A stretch of 56,143 nt of DNA, taken from the IMG/VR virus record IMGVR_UViG_3300046660_000277, positions 1-56,143 of that record; one strand, written 5' to 3'. The notes under the pieces were generated by a model that did no database searches, was not told where the DNA came from, and saw nothing but the letters and a program-made list of their open reading frames with translations. The position numbers were made by a program, and so were the translations under genes. This DNA comes from a virus. Below are positions 1 through 7,462 of this stretch, in pieces. Positions within the stretch are counted from its first letter, which is position 1; every line of letters begins with the position of its first letter.

Positions 1-108
1 AGGTTCGCCGGCTGCCCCGCGACCGATACCGTCCGCGTGTCGAGGTTCACCGCGATATTTCCGACGGTGATGACCGACTGCGCATGACCCTTCGAACGCC
101 GCACGATC
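1..108. repeat. Left copy of imperfect terminal direct repeat inside ctrA-like gene
   Basis: Bases 1-108 align without gaps to 56036-56143. They differ at five positions (33, 59, 60, 66 and 96). The repeat lies in the ctrA-like coding sequence and keeps the frame across the two ends, so the window can be closed into a circle of 56035 bases. The mismatches argue against a simple duplicated contig end. Confidence 0.9.
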
Positions 109-446
109 GCGTGGATGCGCGCCACCAATTCGTCCTTGTGGAACGGCTTGGTCATGTAGTCGTCGGCGCCGACACCGAGCGCGTGCACAACGTTGTCGAC
201 GTTGCTGATGCCGGACAGGATGAGGACGGGTGTTTTGGTCTTGGCGACGCGCACCGCGCGCATCATATCGGCGGGAACCATGTCGCGGACGTCGCCGAAA
301 ATCGCGATGTCGTAGTCGTAGAGCTTGGCCAGTTCTACGCCTTCCTCGCCGAGGTCGGTCGTGTAGACGTTGAAGCCTTCCGACTTCAGTATCAGTTCAA
401 TCGACTGCGCTACGGCCGTATCCGCCTCGACCAACAAAACCCGCAT
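1..446 (-). CDS. ctrA: CtrA-like response regulator, N-terminal part (receiver domain), continues off left edge
   Basis: The ATG at 446 has GGAG six bases upstream and lies 59 bases after a phage-type promoter. The 148 visible codons match the CtrA receiver domain and linker: MRVLLVEAD at the start, [16 protein letters not shown] at 22-37, [13 protein letters not shown] and [12 protein letters not shown] later. CtrA is the master cell-cycle transcription factor of Alphaproteobacteria and is activated by phosphorylation of Asp51. Here residue 51 is Gly (IAIFGD at 47-52) and the acidic-pocket residue 8 is Ala. Asp9, the Ser of ILSG and the Lys of TKPF are kept. Asp52 is next to the gap and could only replace Asp51 if the beta-3 strand shifted register. 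The matching C-terminal half lies at 55720-56143. Joined through the terminal repeat, the two give an unbroken 253-residue protein, longer than Caulobacter CtrA (231). Family identity is very secure; loss of phosphorylation is inferred. Confidence 0.93.
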   Translation of the reverse strand, partial: MRVLLVEADTAVAQSIELILKSEGFNVYTTDLGEEGVELAKLYDYDIAIFGDVRDMVPADMMRAVRVAKTKTPVLILSGISNVDNVVHALGVGADDYMTKPFHKDELVARIHAIVRRSKGHAQSVITVGNIAVNLDTRTVSVAGQPAN

Positions 447-474
447 GTTCGCTCCGTGTTGTTTGCTTAATCAA

Positions 475-505
475 ACGTTACGCCTCGGTATGTTTATTGT
501 CAACA
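475..505 (-). promoter_or_regulatory. Operator-promoter 1 (ctrA-like operon)
   Basis: Read on the minus strand, TGTTGACAATAAACA (505-491) contains a -35 TTGACA. After 17 bases comes TAACGT (480-475). The predicted start is near 468, leaving about 22 bases to the ATG of the ctrA-like gene. The -10 overlaps TTAA-N7-TTAC (467-481 on the plus strand), one base off the CtrA box consensus. Confidence 0.75.
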
Positions 506-506
506 T

Positions 507-1010
507 TCAAATCGCAAGAAAATGCGCGCGGCACCACGTTTTCGCTTCGTCGAGATTGTCGACGACCACGGTTGCGGCCATGCCAGCCACCATGAGGTCG
601 CGATGCGCCTCGAGCTGGGAATCACTCAGCGCGTCAACGATCCGCGCCGGCGCCCAGCCATTCGCGATCGCCTGCGCCCGCAATTCGAGGTGCAGAGGAC
701 TCCTTTTTTGCAGCGGGATTTTCTTCGCGTCGGGCCGTTTCCATTCCTGTCCGAACAAGAGTCCGAATGTCCCCTCGGTGAACCGAGTCGGCCGGAGGAA
801 CAAAAGATCATGGACACCTGCCCACACGCCCAATTCCTTAAGTCGCTTCCCTTCGAACGCGTCGCGCCGCTCGCCGCCGTTCGGCGTGTGCCAGAACTTG
901 ACACCAGGCGCGAGCGCGGGCGCTACGCGGGGCACGCCATCTCGACCGGGATTGCCGCGGAGCCAAATGACCATGGCTTTTTGGTACGCAAATTCGTCAG
1001 GCTTGGGCAT
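507..1010 (-). CDS. VRR-NUC family nuclease
   Basis: This 167-residue protein has the VRR-NUC core: FWHTPNGGERRD followed by a basic helix, LKELGVWAGVHDLLFL (Pro-Asp of the usual GVPDL replaced by His-Asp), and LHLELRA as the Glu-containing strand. VRR-NUC proteins belong to the PD-(D/E)XK group; they cut branched or flapped DNA and are common in phage replication modules, where they are thought to resolve intermediates. The start ATG overlaps the polymerase stop by one base (TAATG), so translation is probably coupled. It is the last gene of the leftward replication block. The family call is fairly secure, the exact substrate is unknown. Confidence 0.8.
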   Translation of the reverse strand: MPKPDEFAYQKAMVIWLRGNPGRDGVPRVAPALAPGVKFWHTPNGGERRDAFEGKRLKELGVWAGVHDLLFLRPTRFTEGTFGLLFGQEWKRPDAKKIPLQKRSPLHLELRAQAIANGWAPARIVDALSDSQLEAHRDLMVAGMAATVVVDNLDEAKTWCRAHFLAI

Positions 1011-3040
1011 TATTTCACCACCAGCTTCTCAGCAGCATCGATGTACCAATTGTAGTTCACTCTATCCCACGAAAAGTCCGACGCGCGACAACAATCCGCC
1101 ACCAGAAATCCCGCCTGCAATCCCTGCTCCCGCGTCTCATAACGAGATTTGTTCGCAGTGTGGATCCGCGGGTCGTGCGTCTCCGACGGCAGCGTTTGCA
1201 GCACGCCGTAATATTCCGCGTCCGTGATACTGTTTTTGCGCTTGTAGTGCCCGGCCGGTCCCTTCGGCGGCATCACCTTGCGCAGCGGAGCGCCGTCGGT
1301 CGCAATAAAGTAACGCAGGATGCGTTGCGTTTGCTTGTCACCGATCCACAGTTGCGACGAGCGATCGCATTTGGCGCGGCACATAAATAGAAACGGATCA
1401 TCGCACTCATGCACGACCCGCGCGATATCGGCGCCCGTGGTCATGTGCTCCACCGCGGCTTTGGTCGCGATCAGCGCGGAAAAATCCTTGTGCCAAGCGG
1501 GCGGGCTCGCGTTGGTGATGTCGTCGGGGAAGTTCTTGGGATACCAGAACCGCCCTTTTAACTTCAGTTTGCCCGAGGTCGCTGCCTTGGCGATGTAGTT
1601 GTTGACGTCGCCGATCCACATTGTCGAATACTCAACGTCCTCGAGCACCAGGCGCGTATAGGCCGCCCATGCGCGTTCGATCTCCTGCGCCGCGGGTAAG
1701 TTCGCCCTGGCAATCGTATAGGTGATGCCGTCCGTGTTTGCCTGCAGAAGCCGCACCGTCGGCACCGATAGCAGCCACTCCGCGAGCATGCAGAGCATCA
1801 ACTGGCCATTGATCGTGATCGCCATGGTGAAGCGCGGGTCGTAGAAAATCGAATGCTCGTTGTTCGAATTTCCATAGGTGCCATTGGCAGCGAGCTTGAA
1901 CGCGTTCGAGCGCGGCGTGCCCTTTTGATATCTGGCGCGCTCGATGGGGAGTTGCGAATACTCGAAAACAAAGCGCTCGCCGAGGTGTTCAGGATAGAGC
2001 CGGTTCACAATGGCAATTGCCGGATACAGGCCCGCAACGTCGATGTCGCGGATCATCGTGTCAGCGTCGGCGCGGACAACCTGCGACTCGACGCAAGCGT
2101 GAATGCCACCCGTGCCGAAATGGAAATCGAGTCCGCCGACGGTCGCGTGAACGTCCGAAAACACGCCCTTGGTCTTAAGCTTGCCGGTGACTTCGTCCTC
2201 GGTGATGGTCTGCGATCGCATCCACGTCAGGATGCGGGCAAATTCAGGATGCGAGAATCGGACGAACGGAAAGATGATATCGGATAGGGCGATCCGCTCG
2301 CGCCTGGTCTTGCGGGCTTCGCGGTAACCGTTCTCGCGGGTGTAACAGAGATCGTCGCCGAGCCGCTGTTCGAGGAGCTTCGAACCGATCTTGGAGTCTG
2401 ACCAGTTGAGCACGTCGCCGTCGAGGATGTCCTGCAATTCGATGCGAAACTTGATCGGGTCAAGCGAGATCAGGGCGAATTTCTTGGTTTCTTTGACGTC
2501 GTGGCGGCCGTAGGGCAACAGCACGCGGTCGATGTCAGGCGCCGCGATCGGCTGATCGAACGGCAGCGGCATCTCTAGGACCAACTCGGAACGCATGTTG
2601 ACCTCGAGTGCCTTCAGGCTGGTCATGCGGGCTTTGTTGTCGAAATGCCAGAGCTTCAAAAGATCGATCTGCGGCGCGAAGCGCTCGCTTTCCCAAACCA
2701 TCTTGAACATGGTCCGGTCGTGGATTTGCTCCTGCGCCTTCTCATAAATGTCCGCGTAACTGGCGCCGGGATTTTGCCAGAAGAAATGCAAGACGGGATA
2801 GTCGAACGCCAGGTTGTTGAACCCCACCATGGGTATGCGGTTCGCGTGCCAATATTCGATCCACGCCAGGATGAATTGCCGATCGTCGCGATACTCCGAT
2901 ATTTCGAACGTGGCCGACCAGTCGCCGAACAGCGCCGCGACTTCGATCGTAAAGCAATTGATCAGGGTTTCTTCGTCGTAGACGACGGCGCGTTGCAGGT
3001 CGTCGAGCGTGACCGGGATGCGTGGCGGACGCTCATACAC
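1010..3040 (-). CDS. Family B DNA polymerase with 3'-5' exonuclease
   Basis: This 676-residue polymerase shows the exonuclease motifs VYDEET (Asp22/Glu24), GFNNLAFDYP (Asn75/Asp80) and PYGRHD (Tyr177/Asp181). The polymerase motifs follow: A DIDVAGLYP (332-340), B FKLAANGTYG (381-390) and C QANTDGIT (433-440), a variant of the usual YxDTDS seen in some phage enzymes. All catalytic carboxylates look present, so proofreading and synthesis are both expected. It is short for a family B enzyme. The start is a GTG that overlaps the preceding DUF2493 gene by eight bases; the 3' end overlaps the nuclease gene. It is the likely replicative polymerase of the phage. Confidence 0.9.
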   Translation of the reverse strand: MYERPPRIPVTLDDLQRAVVYDEETLINCFTIEVAALFGDWSATFEISEYRDDRQFILAWIEYWHANRIPMVGFNNLAFDYPVLHFFWQNPGASYADIYEKAQEQIHDRTMFKMVWESERFAPQIDLLKLWHFDNKARMTSLKALEVNMRSELVLEMPLPFDQPIAAPDIDRVLLPYGRHDVKETKKFALISLDPIKFRIELQDILDGDVLNWSDSKIGSKLLEQRLGDDLCYTRENGYREARKTRRERIALSDIIFPFVRFSHPEFARILTWMRSQTITEDEVTGKLKTKGVFSDVHATVGGLDFHFGTGGIHACVESQVVRADADTMIRDIDVAGLYPAIAIVNRLYPEHLGERFVFEYSQLPIERARYQKGTPRSNAFKLAANGTYGNSNNEHSIFYDPRFTMAITINGQLMLCMLAEWLLSVPTVRLLQANTDGITYTIARANLPAAQEIERAWAAYTRLVLEDVEYSTMWIGDVNNYIAKAATSGKLKLKGRFWYPKNFPDDITNASPPAWHKDFSALIATKAAVEHMTTGADIARVVHECDDPFLFMCRAKCDRSSQLWIGDKQTQRILRYFIATDGAPLRKVMPPKGPAGHYKRKNSITDAEYYGVLQTLPSETHDPRIHTANKSRYETREQGLQAGFLVADCCRASDFSWDRVNYNWYIDAAEKLVVK

Positions 3041-3395
3041 GGGCCGGAATCTCCAATACCGGAACGCCCTTGGCGCGCGCCTGGCGCTTCATATCCGCCG
3101 TGCCGGCGCCTCCCGGAAACGCCACGACGAAATGCGGCCGACCGTCTCGCAGCATCTGCGCATTCCGGATCGGCCCGGCGGCGCGCGGATGGCTATCCCA
3201 ATCGGCCGGGAACGGCAGCACCGGAACGTTGCGCTTGTCCGCCCATTCGCCGGCAAGCGTGTCAGCGCCGCGCGCGCAGCCCTGAATGACGCACTCGAAC
3301 GCGCCGGCGCGGTGGTAGTGGTCGAGCACGCCGAACAGCAACTCGGCGTCCGTGAAGTCGCGACCGCCGCAAACTAGGACTCGATATCCTGGCAT
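3033..3395 (-). CDS. DUF2493 / YspA-type SLOG-family protein
   Basis: This 120-residue protein has the DUF2493 pattern: VLVCGGRDF at the N-terminus, GCARGADTLAGEWA in the middle, then GPIRNAQML and AFPGGAGTADMKRQA. The family belongs to the SLOG superfamily of Rossmann-like proteins that bind nucleotides or nucleotide-derived signals. It is frequent in phages, where its role is not established. It overlaps the polymerase start by eight bases and follows a tiny membrane peptide gene after three bases, so the three are probably one transcript. The family call is secure, the function unknown. Confidence 0.85.
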   Translation of the reverse strand: MPGYRVLVCGGRDFTDAELLFGVLDHYHRAGAFECVIQGCARGADTLAGEWADKRNVPVLPFPADWDSHPRAAGPIRNAQMLRDGRPHFVVAFPGGAGTADMKRQARAKGVPVLEIPARV

Positions 3396-3398
3396 GCC

Positions 3399-3497
3399 TC
3401 AGCCGCGAATTGCAGTGATCACGATCGCCAAGCAGATCAGCCCGACCCACCCGAACGGCGTGCAGAAAATCAGAACAATTGCGGTGCCGATGTCCAC
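3399..3497 (-). CDS. Tiny single-span membrane peptide, 32 aa
   Basis: A GTG start at 3497 has GAGGAG six bases upstream. The product is almost entirely hydrophobic (IVLIFCTPFGWVGLICLAIV), with one predicted transmembrane segment and a basic end. It sits three bases before the DUF2493 gene. The good ribosome site and tight spacing support a real gene. No family recognised. Confidence 0.5.
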   Translation of the reverse strand: MDIGTAIVLIFCTPFGWVGLICLAIVITAIRG

Positions 3498-3520
3498 GAT
3501 GGACTCCTCGGAAAATGAAA

Positions 3521-3576
3521 CCAACGACCGCGATGGCTCACAGGGCGAGAGGGCTTGCCCACATCGCGGTCGTTGG
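3521..3576. other. Long hairpin between the SSB gene and the polymerase block
   Basis: Arms CCAACGACCGCGATG (3521-3535) and its exact reverse complement (3562-3576) enclose 26 bases. The 15-bp stem is long for a factor-independent terminator and lacks a T-run on the minus-strand exit. It may be a processing, attenuation or protein-binding structure controlling read-through from the SSB gene to the polymerase genes. Confidence 0.6.
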
Positions 3577-3590
3577 TAACTGAAACAATT

Positions 3591-3642
3591 AGGCGCGGCG
3601 GCTGCAGGCAAACCCGAGGCCCACTCTCCCACCGCCGCGCCT
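3591..3642. other. Second hairpin directly after the SSB gene
   Basis: Arms AGGCGCGGCGG (3591-3601) and CCGCCGCGCCT (3632-3642) are perfect complements around a 30-base loop. It stands just past the stop of the minus-strand SSB gene and next to the longer hairpin at 3521-3576. Together they could reduce transcription into the polymerase block. Confidence 0.5.
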
Positions 3643-3658
3643 CTCCGGGTACCCCGTA

Positions 3659-4606
3659 CTAGCGGCCCGGGATCGGAGGCAGCCCACCGGGTAGCGGCGG
3701 AAGGCCGGCCGGCATGGTCATTGCGGGAGCCGGCGGCGGAGGCGCGGCGGCCGCGACTGGAGCGGCAGGCGGTGCCGGGGGCGGCGCTACGGGTGCAGCC
3801 GGCGGTGCCATCACGGCACCATTCGGCATGACCGTTTGCGCAGCGGTCGGCGGCAGCGTCGGAGCCGCGCCCTGCCCTGGCATGTTCGAATTCGCGACCG
3901 TCCCGGCCACGTTTCCGAACATCTGAGCCGCCGATTTCGGGCCGGCGTTGTTGCCGATTCGCTCGCCTTCGCGAGTGAACAGGAACCCGTCGAAACCGAA
4001 GTTGACGCCGAAAGTCTCGTTCTCGTAGGCATAGGCGTGGATGCAGGGGTAACCCCAATCGCCCGACTTGTACTGCTCGACTCCGTTGATCGACTTTGCG
4101 ACGATATCGACGACCTGACCACCGACGACCTTGGCGACCGCGATTTTGGTATCCGGCAGGAAATTCTCGGCTTCGACGATCCAGTAGCCGCGACGCCATT
4201 CGTTCTTTTTGGCGACCTCGACGGGATCCGGCAGCGGCTGACCGGGCTTCGGCTTCGACTGGAACGGAACGTCGCCATCCTTAACGTCGAACTGAGCGCC
4301 CGGAGGCCAAGCCCACTGGCCGGCGGCGTCGACGCTCTGCGGCCACATCTTGCGCGCCGCTTCGCACGCGATACCCCACAGGAACAGGTAGTTGGCGCAC
4401 TGATGCGGATCGTTCGACAGCTTCGGGAACATGAACGTGCCGCTGTAACGCGGGTTCGGCGTGCCGTCCTTCCTCGTGAAAAGGATTCCGGCGGCGTTCT
4501 TGGTGCGCTTCTCGTGGAAATAGGGATACGCCTGGCGGACTTCGCTCGGGCTGTTCTGCGGCGCGCTTCGTTCGTTACGCTTTTTGATGACGACGGGGGC
4601 ATTCAT
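3659..4606 (-). CDS. DUF2815-type single-stranded DNA-binding protein
   Basis: The chosen ATG (4606) has GGAG in its leader and gives 315 residues; a longer in-frame extension crosses the promoter and is rejected. The middle region carries DUF2815 features: DGTPNPRYSGTFMFPKL near residue 45, later SGDWGYPCIHAYAYENE and GVNFGFDGFLFTREGERIG. DUF2815 proteins are OB-fold, SSB-like proteins that occur beside DUF2800, polymerase and VRR-NUC genes in phages. That is the arrangement here. The last ~80 residues are Ala/Pro-rich and end in LPPLPGGLPPIPGR. This is a flexible tail like those by which SSBs recruit partners, but without the usual acidic tip. Confidence 0.75.
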   Translation of the reverse strand: MNAPVVIKKRNERSAPQNSPSEVRQAYPYFHEKRTKNAAGILFTRKDGTPNPRYSGTFMFPKLSNDPHQCANYLFLWGIACEAARKMWPQSVDAAGQWAWPPGAQFDVKDGDVPFQSKPKPGQPLPDPVEVAKKNEWRRGYWIVEAENFLPDTKIAVAKVVGGQVVDIVAKSINGVEQYKSGDWGYPCIHAYAYENETFGVNFGFDGFLFTREGERIGNNAGPKSAAQMFGNVAGTVANSNMPGQGAAPTLPPTAAQTVMPNGAVMAPPAAPVAPPPAPPAAPVAAAAPPPPAPAMTMPAGLPPLPGGLPPIPGR

Positions 4607-4641
4607 TGCGTGGTCTCCGGGGTTAAACGTTGAGTGCGGTA

Positions 4642-4671
4642 AACATACGCTTAGATTGTTTATTGTCAACA
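4642..4671 (-). promoter_or_regulatory. Operator-promoter 2 (SSB and replication block)
   Basis: The minus strand reads TGTTGACAATAAACA (671-657 of 4 kb), then 16 bases after TTGACA comes TATGTT (4647-4642). It lies between the GIY-YIG gene and the SSB gene and would drive the SSB and, by read-through, the polymerase genes. Confidence 0.75.
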
Positions 4672-4692
4672 ATGATTCTGCGGTGCGGCGCT

Positions 4693-5400
4693 TTATTCCG
4701 CCACGGAACGACGACGCAATGTTCTCTTGCCGAACGCCAGATGCTCGATGCCGCATTTTTTGAAAACATCGGGACCGTGACATTTCATTATCTCTTCACG
4801 TGCTCTACGTCGGTCCCAAGCCGCTCTAAGTGCTGGTCCTCTGTCGACTTTTGCTAGAGCCGCTTTCGCTGCGGTTTTATGTGCCTCCGACTTCGGTTTG
4901 CCGGTCAGCGTCACACGAATTTTGGCAATATGATCGGGAGCCAACTTCTTACCTGCTCTTACGGCAAGACTGGCTTGCACAGTTTGCGCGGATGGCTTTC
5001 TACCTCGATTAGCCGAACCAATCTTTTGCTTCGTGGCTTCGCTCATGATCATACCGGCGCAACCCTGGCCGCCATCTGCAACATTGGTGCCGCCGGGAAA
5101 CGAGAACCGCAGAATTGAAATCCAATGCTTTTCGCGTGCGACCCAATCGCCACCGGGCAGCACCGTCTCCATGATTTCGAGTCGCAGATATTCGCCGCAT
5201 TCGTTAACGCGCCGGCTCGTCGCGCGTTGCGGGTAACGTTTTGCGCACGCACGATGTCCGACCAAGCGAACCTGCGCACCTTCAACCGTCTTACCGCAGT
5301 AGAATGGTTGCCCCGAATGCCACCCGGCTGCGATTGTTTCGGGTCTCATGTCGAGCAACCAGTAGATCAGGGTCGAACGGTTATTTGGTCGACGCGGCAC
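4693..5400 (-). CDS. GIY-YIG homing endonuclease with NUMOD3-like repeats
   Basis: The N-terminus has a GIY-YIG nuclease pattern: LIYWLLDM, then GQPFYCGKTV with the Tyr and Lys, then RLVGHRA. The C-terminal half has short repeats of NUMOD3 type (SEATKQKIGSANRGRKPS and SEAHKTAAKAAL), which bind DNA in SegA-like mobile endonucleases. The GTG at 5400 has GGGGG seven bases upstream and gives 235 residues; TTG 5415 is an alternative. It overlaps the DUF2800 gene by 20 bases and is probably a selfish insertion between the Cas4-like and SSB genes. The call is good; the target site is unknown. Confidence 0.8.
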   Translation of the reverse strand: MPRRPNNRSTLIYWLLDMRPETIAAGWHSGQPFYCGKTVEGAQVRLVGHRACAKRYPQRATSRRVNECGEYLRLEIMETVLPGGDWVAREKHWISILRFSFPGGTNVADGGQGCAGMIMSEATKQKIGSANRGRKPSAQTVQASLAVRAGKKLAPDHIAKIRVTLTGKPKSEAHKTAAKAALAKVDRGPALRAAWDRRRAREEIMKCHGPDVFKKCGIEHLAFGKRTLRRRSVAE

Positions 5401-6469
5401 CGATAACCCCCGCAAACATCTCTTGTGCTGTACGCCGTTTGAATTCGGGACGCTTGTCCGAAGCGAAAGCGAGCACGGGCGCCCCCTCCGGCTTCTCGGC
5501 TAGTTCCGAGATGTCCAGACCCATCTTTTCCGCCTGCGTTGGCGTCGGTGGATCAAGTGCGTCCACACCGAAACGTTCGACAACGGCGGCGCGCGCTGCC
5601 GCATTATCCTTCCACGCGCGATGCGTGTTTGCGGTAACAAGCTTCGTCCCTGGTGCGATTGATCCCGCGAGCGCGCGCTTAGTCGCTAATTTTTCAAGCG
5701 ATTTGAACCAATCTTCAATGGGACGTTTGAGCGCCCACATAGTCGCAACCTGATCGGGCAACACGTCTTCGGTGGTGTGTTGCAGCATAACGGCAAGATG
5801 TCTCAGAACGTCGCGCGTTGCATCGCATCGGCCGAAAAGCGGACAGTATCGACAATGTTCGCCTGCGACGAATCGTTTCGACCCCGCTGGGATCGCCGAT
5901 GCGCGCTCGGCAAACTGCATTACAGCCTCGACCGGCTCGACCCATTGTTTGACGCGTGGTCCCGGTACGATGGAATTCGGCTGCACGATCACATAGCGGA
6001 GCCATTTCGCAGGCAATTTGTGCTGGCGTATCAGACTCGCTCCATAAATTCGGAGCTGGTCATTTTCCTCTACTGGCACATCGACGAAGCCGTTCTTTTT
6101 GTCGGCAATCGTCACAACTGCGTCGGTCGCGTACCAGTGTCCGTAATCCAGACGACCCCAAATCTGATCAGTTAGCGCGACTCGCTCTTCGATCCATTCT
6201 TGACCGGGGGTAGTCGTGCGAAGCTGCTGCACGAAATTCGTAAATATCGCCACGCCATAAGCGGCCGGATGGTCAAAATCAGGCAACCCTCCCTTGAGCA
6301 CTTTTTCCAGTTCCTCGTGGGCTTCGGTTCCGGCTATTGCGGCTTCTCCGGACTCCTGCTCCGGCAGCCGGCTTATAGCCTCCGCCGAGGCGGTGCAGAC
6401 GGTCCAGCGGTGCGCCGAGCTGGGGGCGTAGACAGCATGCGCGGCGTTCGGATCGGTGTGGATGGTCAT
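5381..6469 (-). CDS. DUF2800 Cas4-like PD-(D/E)XK nuclease
   Basis: This 362-residue protein starts with the DUF2800 signature YAPSSAHRWTVC, then GTEAHEELEKVL. A nuclease core follows with WGRLDYGHWYATDAV and the acidic/basic strand TIADKKNG, and QLRIYGASL. The cysteine cluster EHCRYCPLFGRCDATRD resembles the Fe-S ligands of Cas4/AddB-type exonucleases. In phages DUF2800 is found next to DUF2815 and is thought to process DNA ends in recombination or replication. The ATG at 6469 overlaps the stop of the 51-residue gene before it (ATGA). Family secure; iron-sulfur cluster inferred. Confidence 0.82.
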   Translation of the reverse strand: MTIHTDPNAAHAVYAPSSAHRWTVCTASAEAISRLPEQESGEAAIAGTEAHEELEKVLKGGLPDFDHPAAYGVAIFTNFVQQLRTTTPGQEWIEERVALTDQIWGRLDYGHWYATDAVVTIADKKNGFVDVPVEENDQLRIYGASLIRQHKLPAKWLRYVIVQPNSIVPGPRVKQWVEPVEAVMQFAERASAIPAGSKRFVAGEHCRYCPLFGRCDATRDVLRHLAVMLQHTTEDVLPDQVATMWALKRPIEDWFKSLEKLATKRALAGSIAPGTKLVTANTHRAWKDNAAARAAVVERFGVDALDPPTPTQAEKMGLDISELAEKPEGAPVLAFASDKRPEFKRRTAQEMFAGVIGAASTK

Positions 6470-6621
6470 TGATCCGATTCCGATTTGGCAATTTCGATGC
6501 GAATGTCGCTCGCCAGGGCGTCTAGTTCGTCGGCGATCTTGTATTCGTGTTTCCGATCTGCCCATCGGCGAACATGTGCCGCTCGTTGCTCAAAGATCGC
6601 TGCCAATTTCTCAAAATCCAT
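6466..6621 (-). CDS. Small hypothetical protein, 51 aa
   Basis: The ATG at 6621 follows AGGGAAAG by seven bases. The product (MDFEKLAAIFEQRAAH...) is helical and highly charged, with no known domain. Its stop overlaps the start of the DUF2800 gene, suggesting coupled translation in the same operon. Confidence 0.65.
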   Translation of the reverse strand: MDFEKLAAIFEQRAAHVRRWADRKHEYKIADELDALASDIRIEIAKSESDQ

Positions 6622-6622
6622 T

Positions 6623-6820
6623 TTACACTTTCCCTGTGAGGCGCTCTTTTTGTCGAGCAATGTTGTGTCGCAATTGCTCGCGTTGAACTGGATTGGTGCT
6701 CTTGCTGTAATTCTCGGTCATTTCGAGCAGATTGGAACATGCGTGCCCGCTCCGCGTTTTGGCGCCACACCAGGCGCGGAAGGCGAGCAAGATGGAACGG
6801 GTCTGCTTGATAAAACGCAT
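6623..6820 (-). CDS. Small hypothetical protein, 65 aa
   Basis: Begins one base after the stop of the previous gene (TGA-C-ATG) and ends one base before the next. It is basic, with a C-terminal helix (NPVQREQLRHNIARQKERL). No family recognised. The tight packing in the leftward operon is the main support. Confidence 0.55.
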   Translation of the reverse strand: MRFIKQTRSILLAFRAWCGAKTRSGHACSNLLEMTENYSKSTNPVQREQLRHNIARQKERLTGKV

Positions 6821-6821
6821 G

Positions 6822-7055
6822 TCACTTGCTCTGTTCTGAAGGGACAGAGGATGCGCGATCCTTGTACGGATCAAACCGACCGCTGCCAGGCTCCTTGCAT
6901 TCCATCTGCTCGCGCGTAACGTTGACGATGGGCCAGCCCTGTTCGTCCTCAGTGAAGTTGCCCTCGGCAATCGCCGCCTCGCGAGGATCTTCGCAGCCGC
7001 AGTCAAGGCACCAGGCGCCGGGCCAGCCGCTCCAATTGTGATGCTGAAAGGTCAC
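6822..7055 (-). CDS. Small hypothetical Cys-containing protein, 77 aa
   Basis: A GTG start overlaps the upstream stop (GTGA). The segment WCLDCGCEDPREA has three cysteines in a row of spacings that could bind metal, but there is no second pair, so a zinc ribbon is not clear. No family recognised. Confidence 0.6.
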   Translation of the reverse strand: MTFQHHNWSGWPGAWCLDCGCEDPREAAIAEGNFTEDEQGWPIVNVTREQMECKEPGSGRFDPYKDRASSVPSEQSK

Positions 7056-7462
7056 TTAGCGACTCCTCCCACATCACTGGCTGGTGGGGACCAGATCGTT
7101 TCGCGGTCAAGCGGCAATCTGACATCTCGCGAGCGCCAGCCCCGACGCCTCAGAGCATCAGCGAGTTGCGGCGTCGGCTCAAGAACAGTCGGCGCCAAGC
7201 CCGCGGCGTTGATGGCTGCCAGCATTCTTGTCATGGCGCCCTTGCCGCTTTCGTGGCTGTGTATGAGCACTAGGCGGACGGTATCCCTGTCGATCGATGC
7301 AACAGAGGCAGGTCGCCAGTCAGCGACGGGAAACCAGGGCGCATCGCCGGGGCGGACCACTTTAAACCCACGGTCGGTTTCGTCCTCTACAATAGCCGCA
7401 ACGGGGTCATACCCACCAGCAAGGATGCGCTTCACAACTTCGACAAGAGCGGATTCGCTCAT
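7052..7462 (-). CDS. Hypothetical protein, 136 aa
   Basis: A compact alpha/beta-looking protein with [18 protein letters not shown] followed by [27 protein letters not shown]. The last part resembles the C-terminal helix-strand of GNAT-like phage proteins, which is only a weak resemblance. It overlaps both neighbours by four bases (coupled). Confidence 0.6.
   Translation of the reverse strand: MSESALVEVVKRILAGGYDPVAAIVEDETDRGFKVVRPGDAPWFPVADWRPASVASIDRDTVRLVLIHSHESGKGAMTRMLAAINAAGLAPTVLEPTPQLADALRRRGWRSRDVRLPLDRETIWSPPASDVGGVAK

Noticed and set aside
1-446. Simple insertion of a prophage that disrupts host ctrA
   Set aside because: In a plain disruption the N-terminal piece would lie outside the right border and the C-terminal piece outside the left. 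Here the start codon is inside the left end and the stop inside the right end, so each border would complete a gene or the ends join into one.
3714-3926. Gly/Ala-rich plus-strand frame
   Set aside because: It is the complement of the Pro/Ala-rich tail of the minus-strand SSB gene.
4607-4783. N-terminal extension of the SSB gene to 4783
   Set aside because: It would be translated through operator-promoter 2; the ATG at 4606 has a ribosome site.
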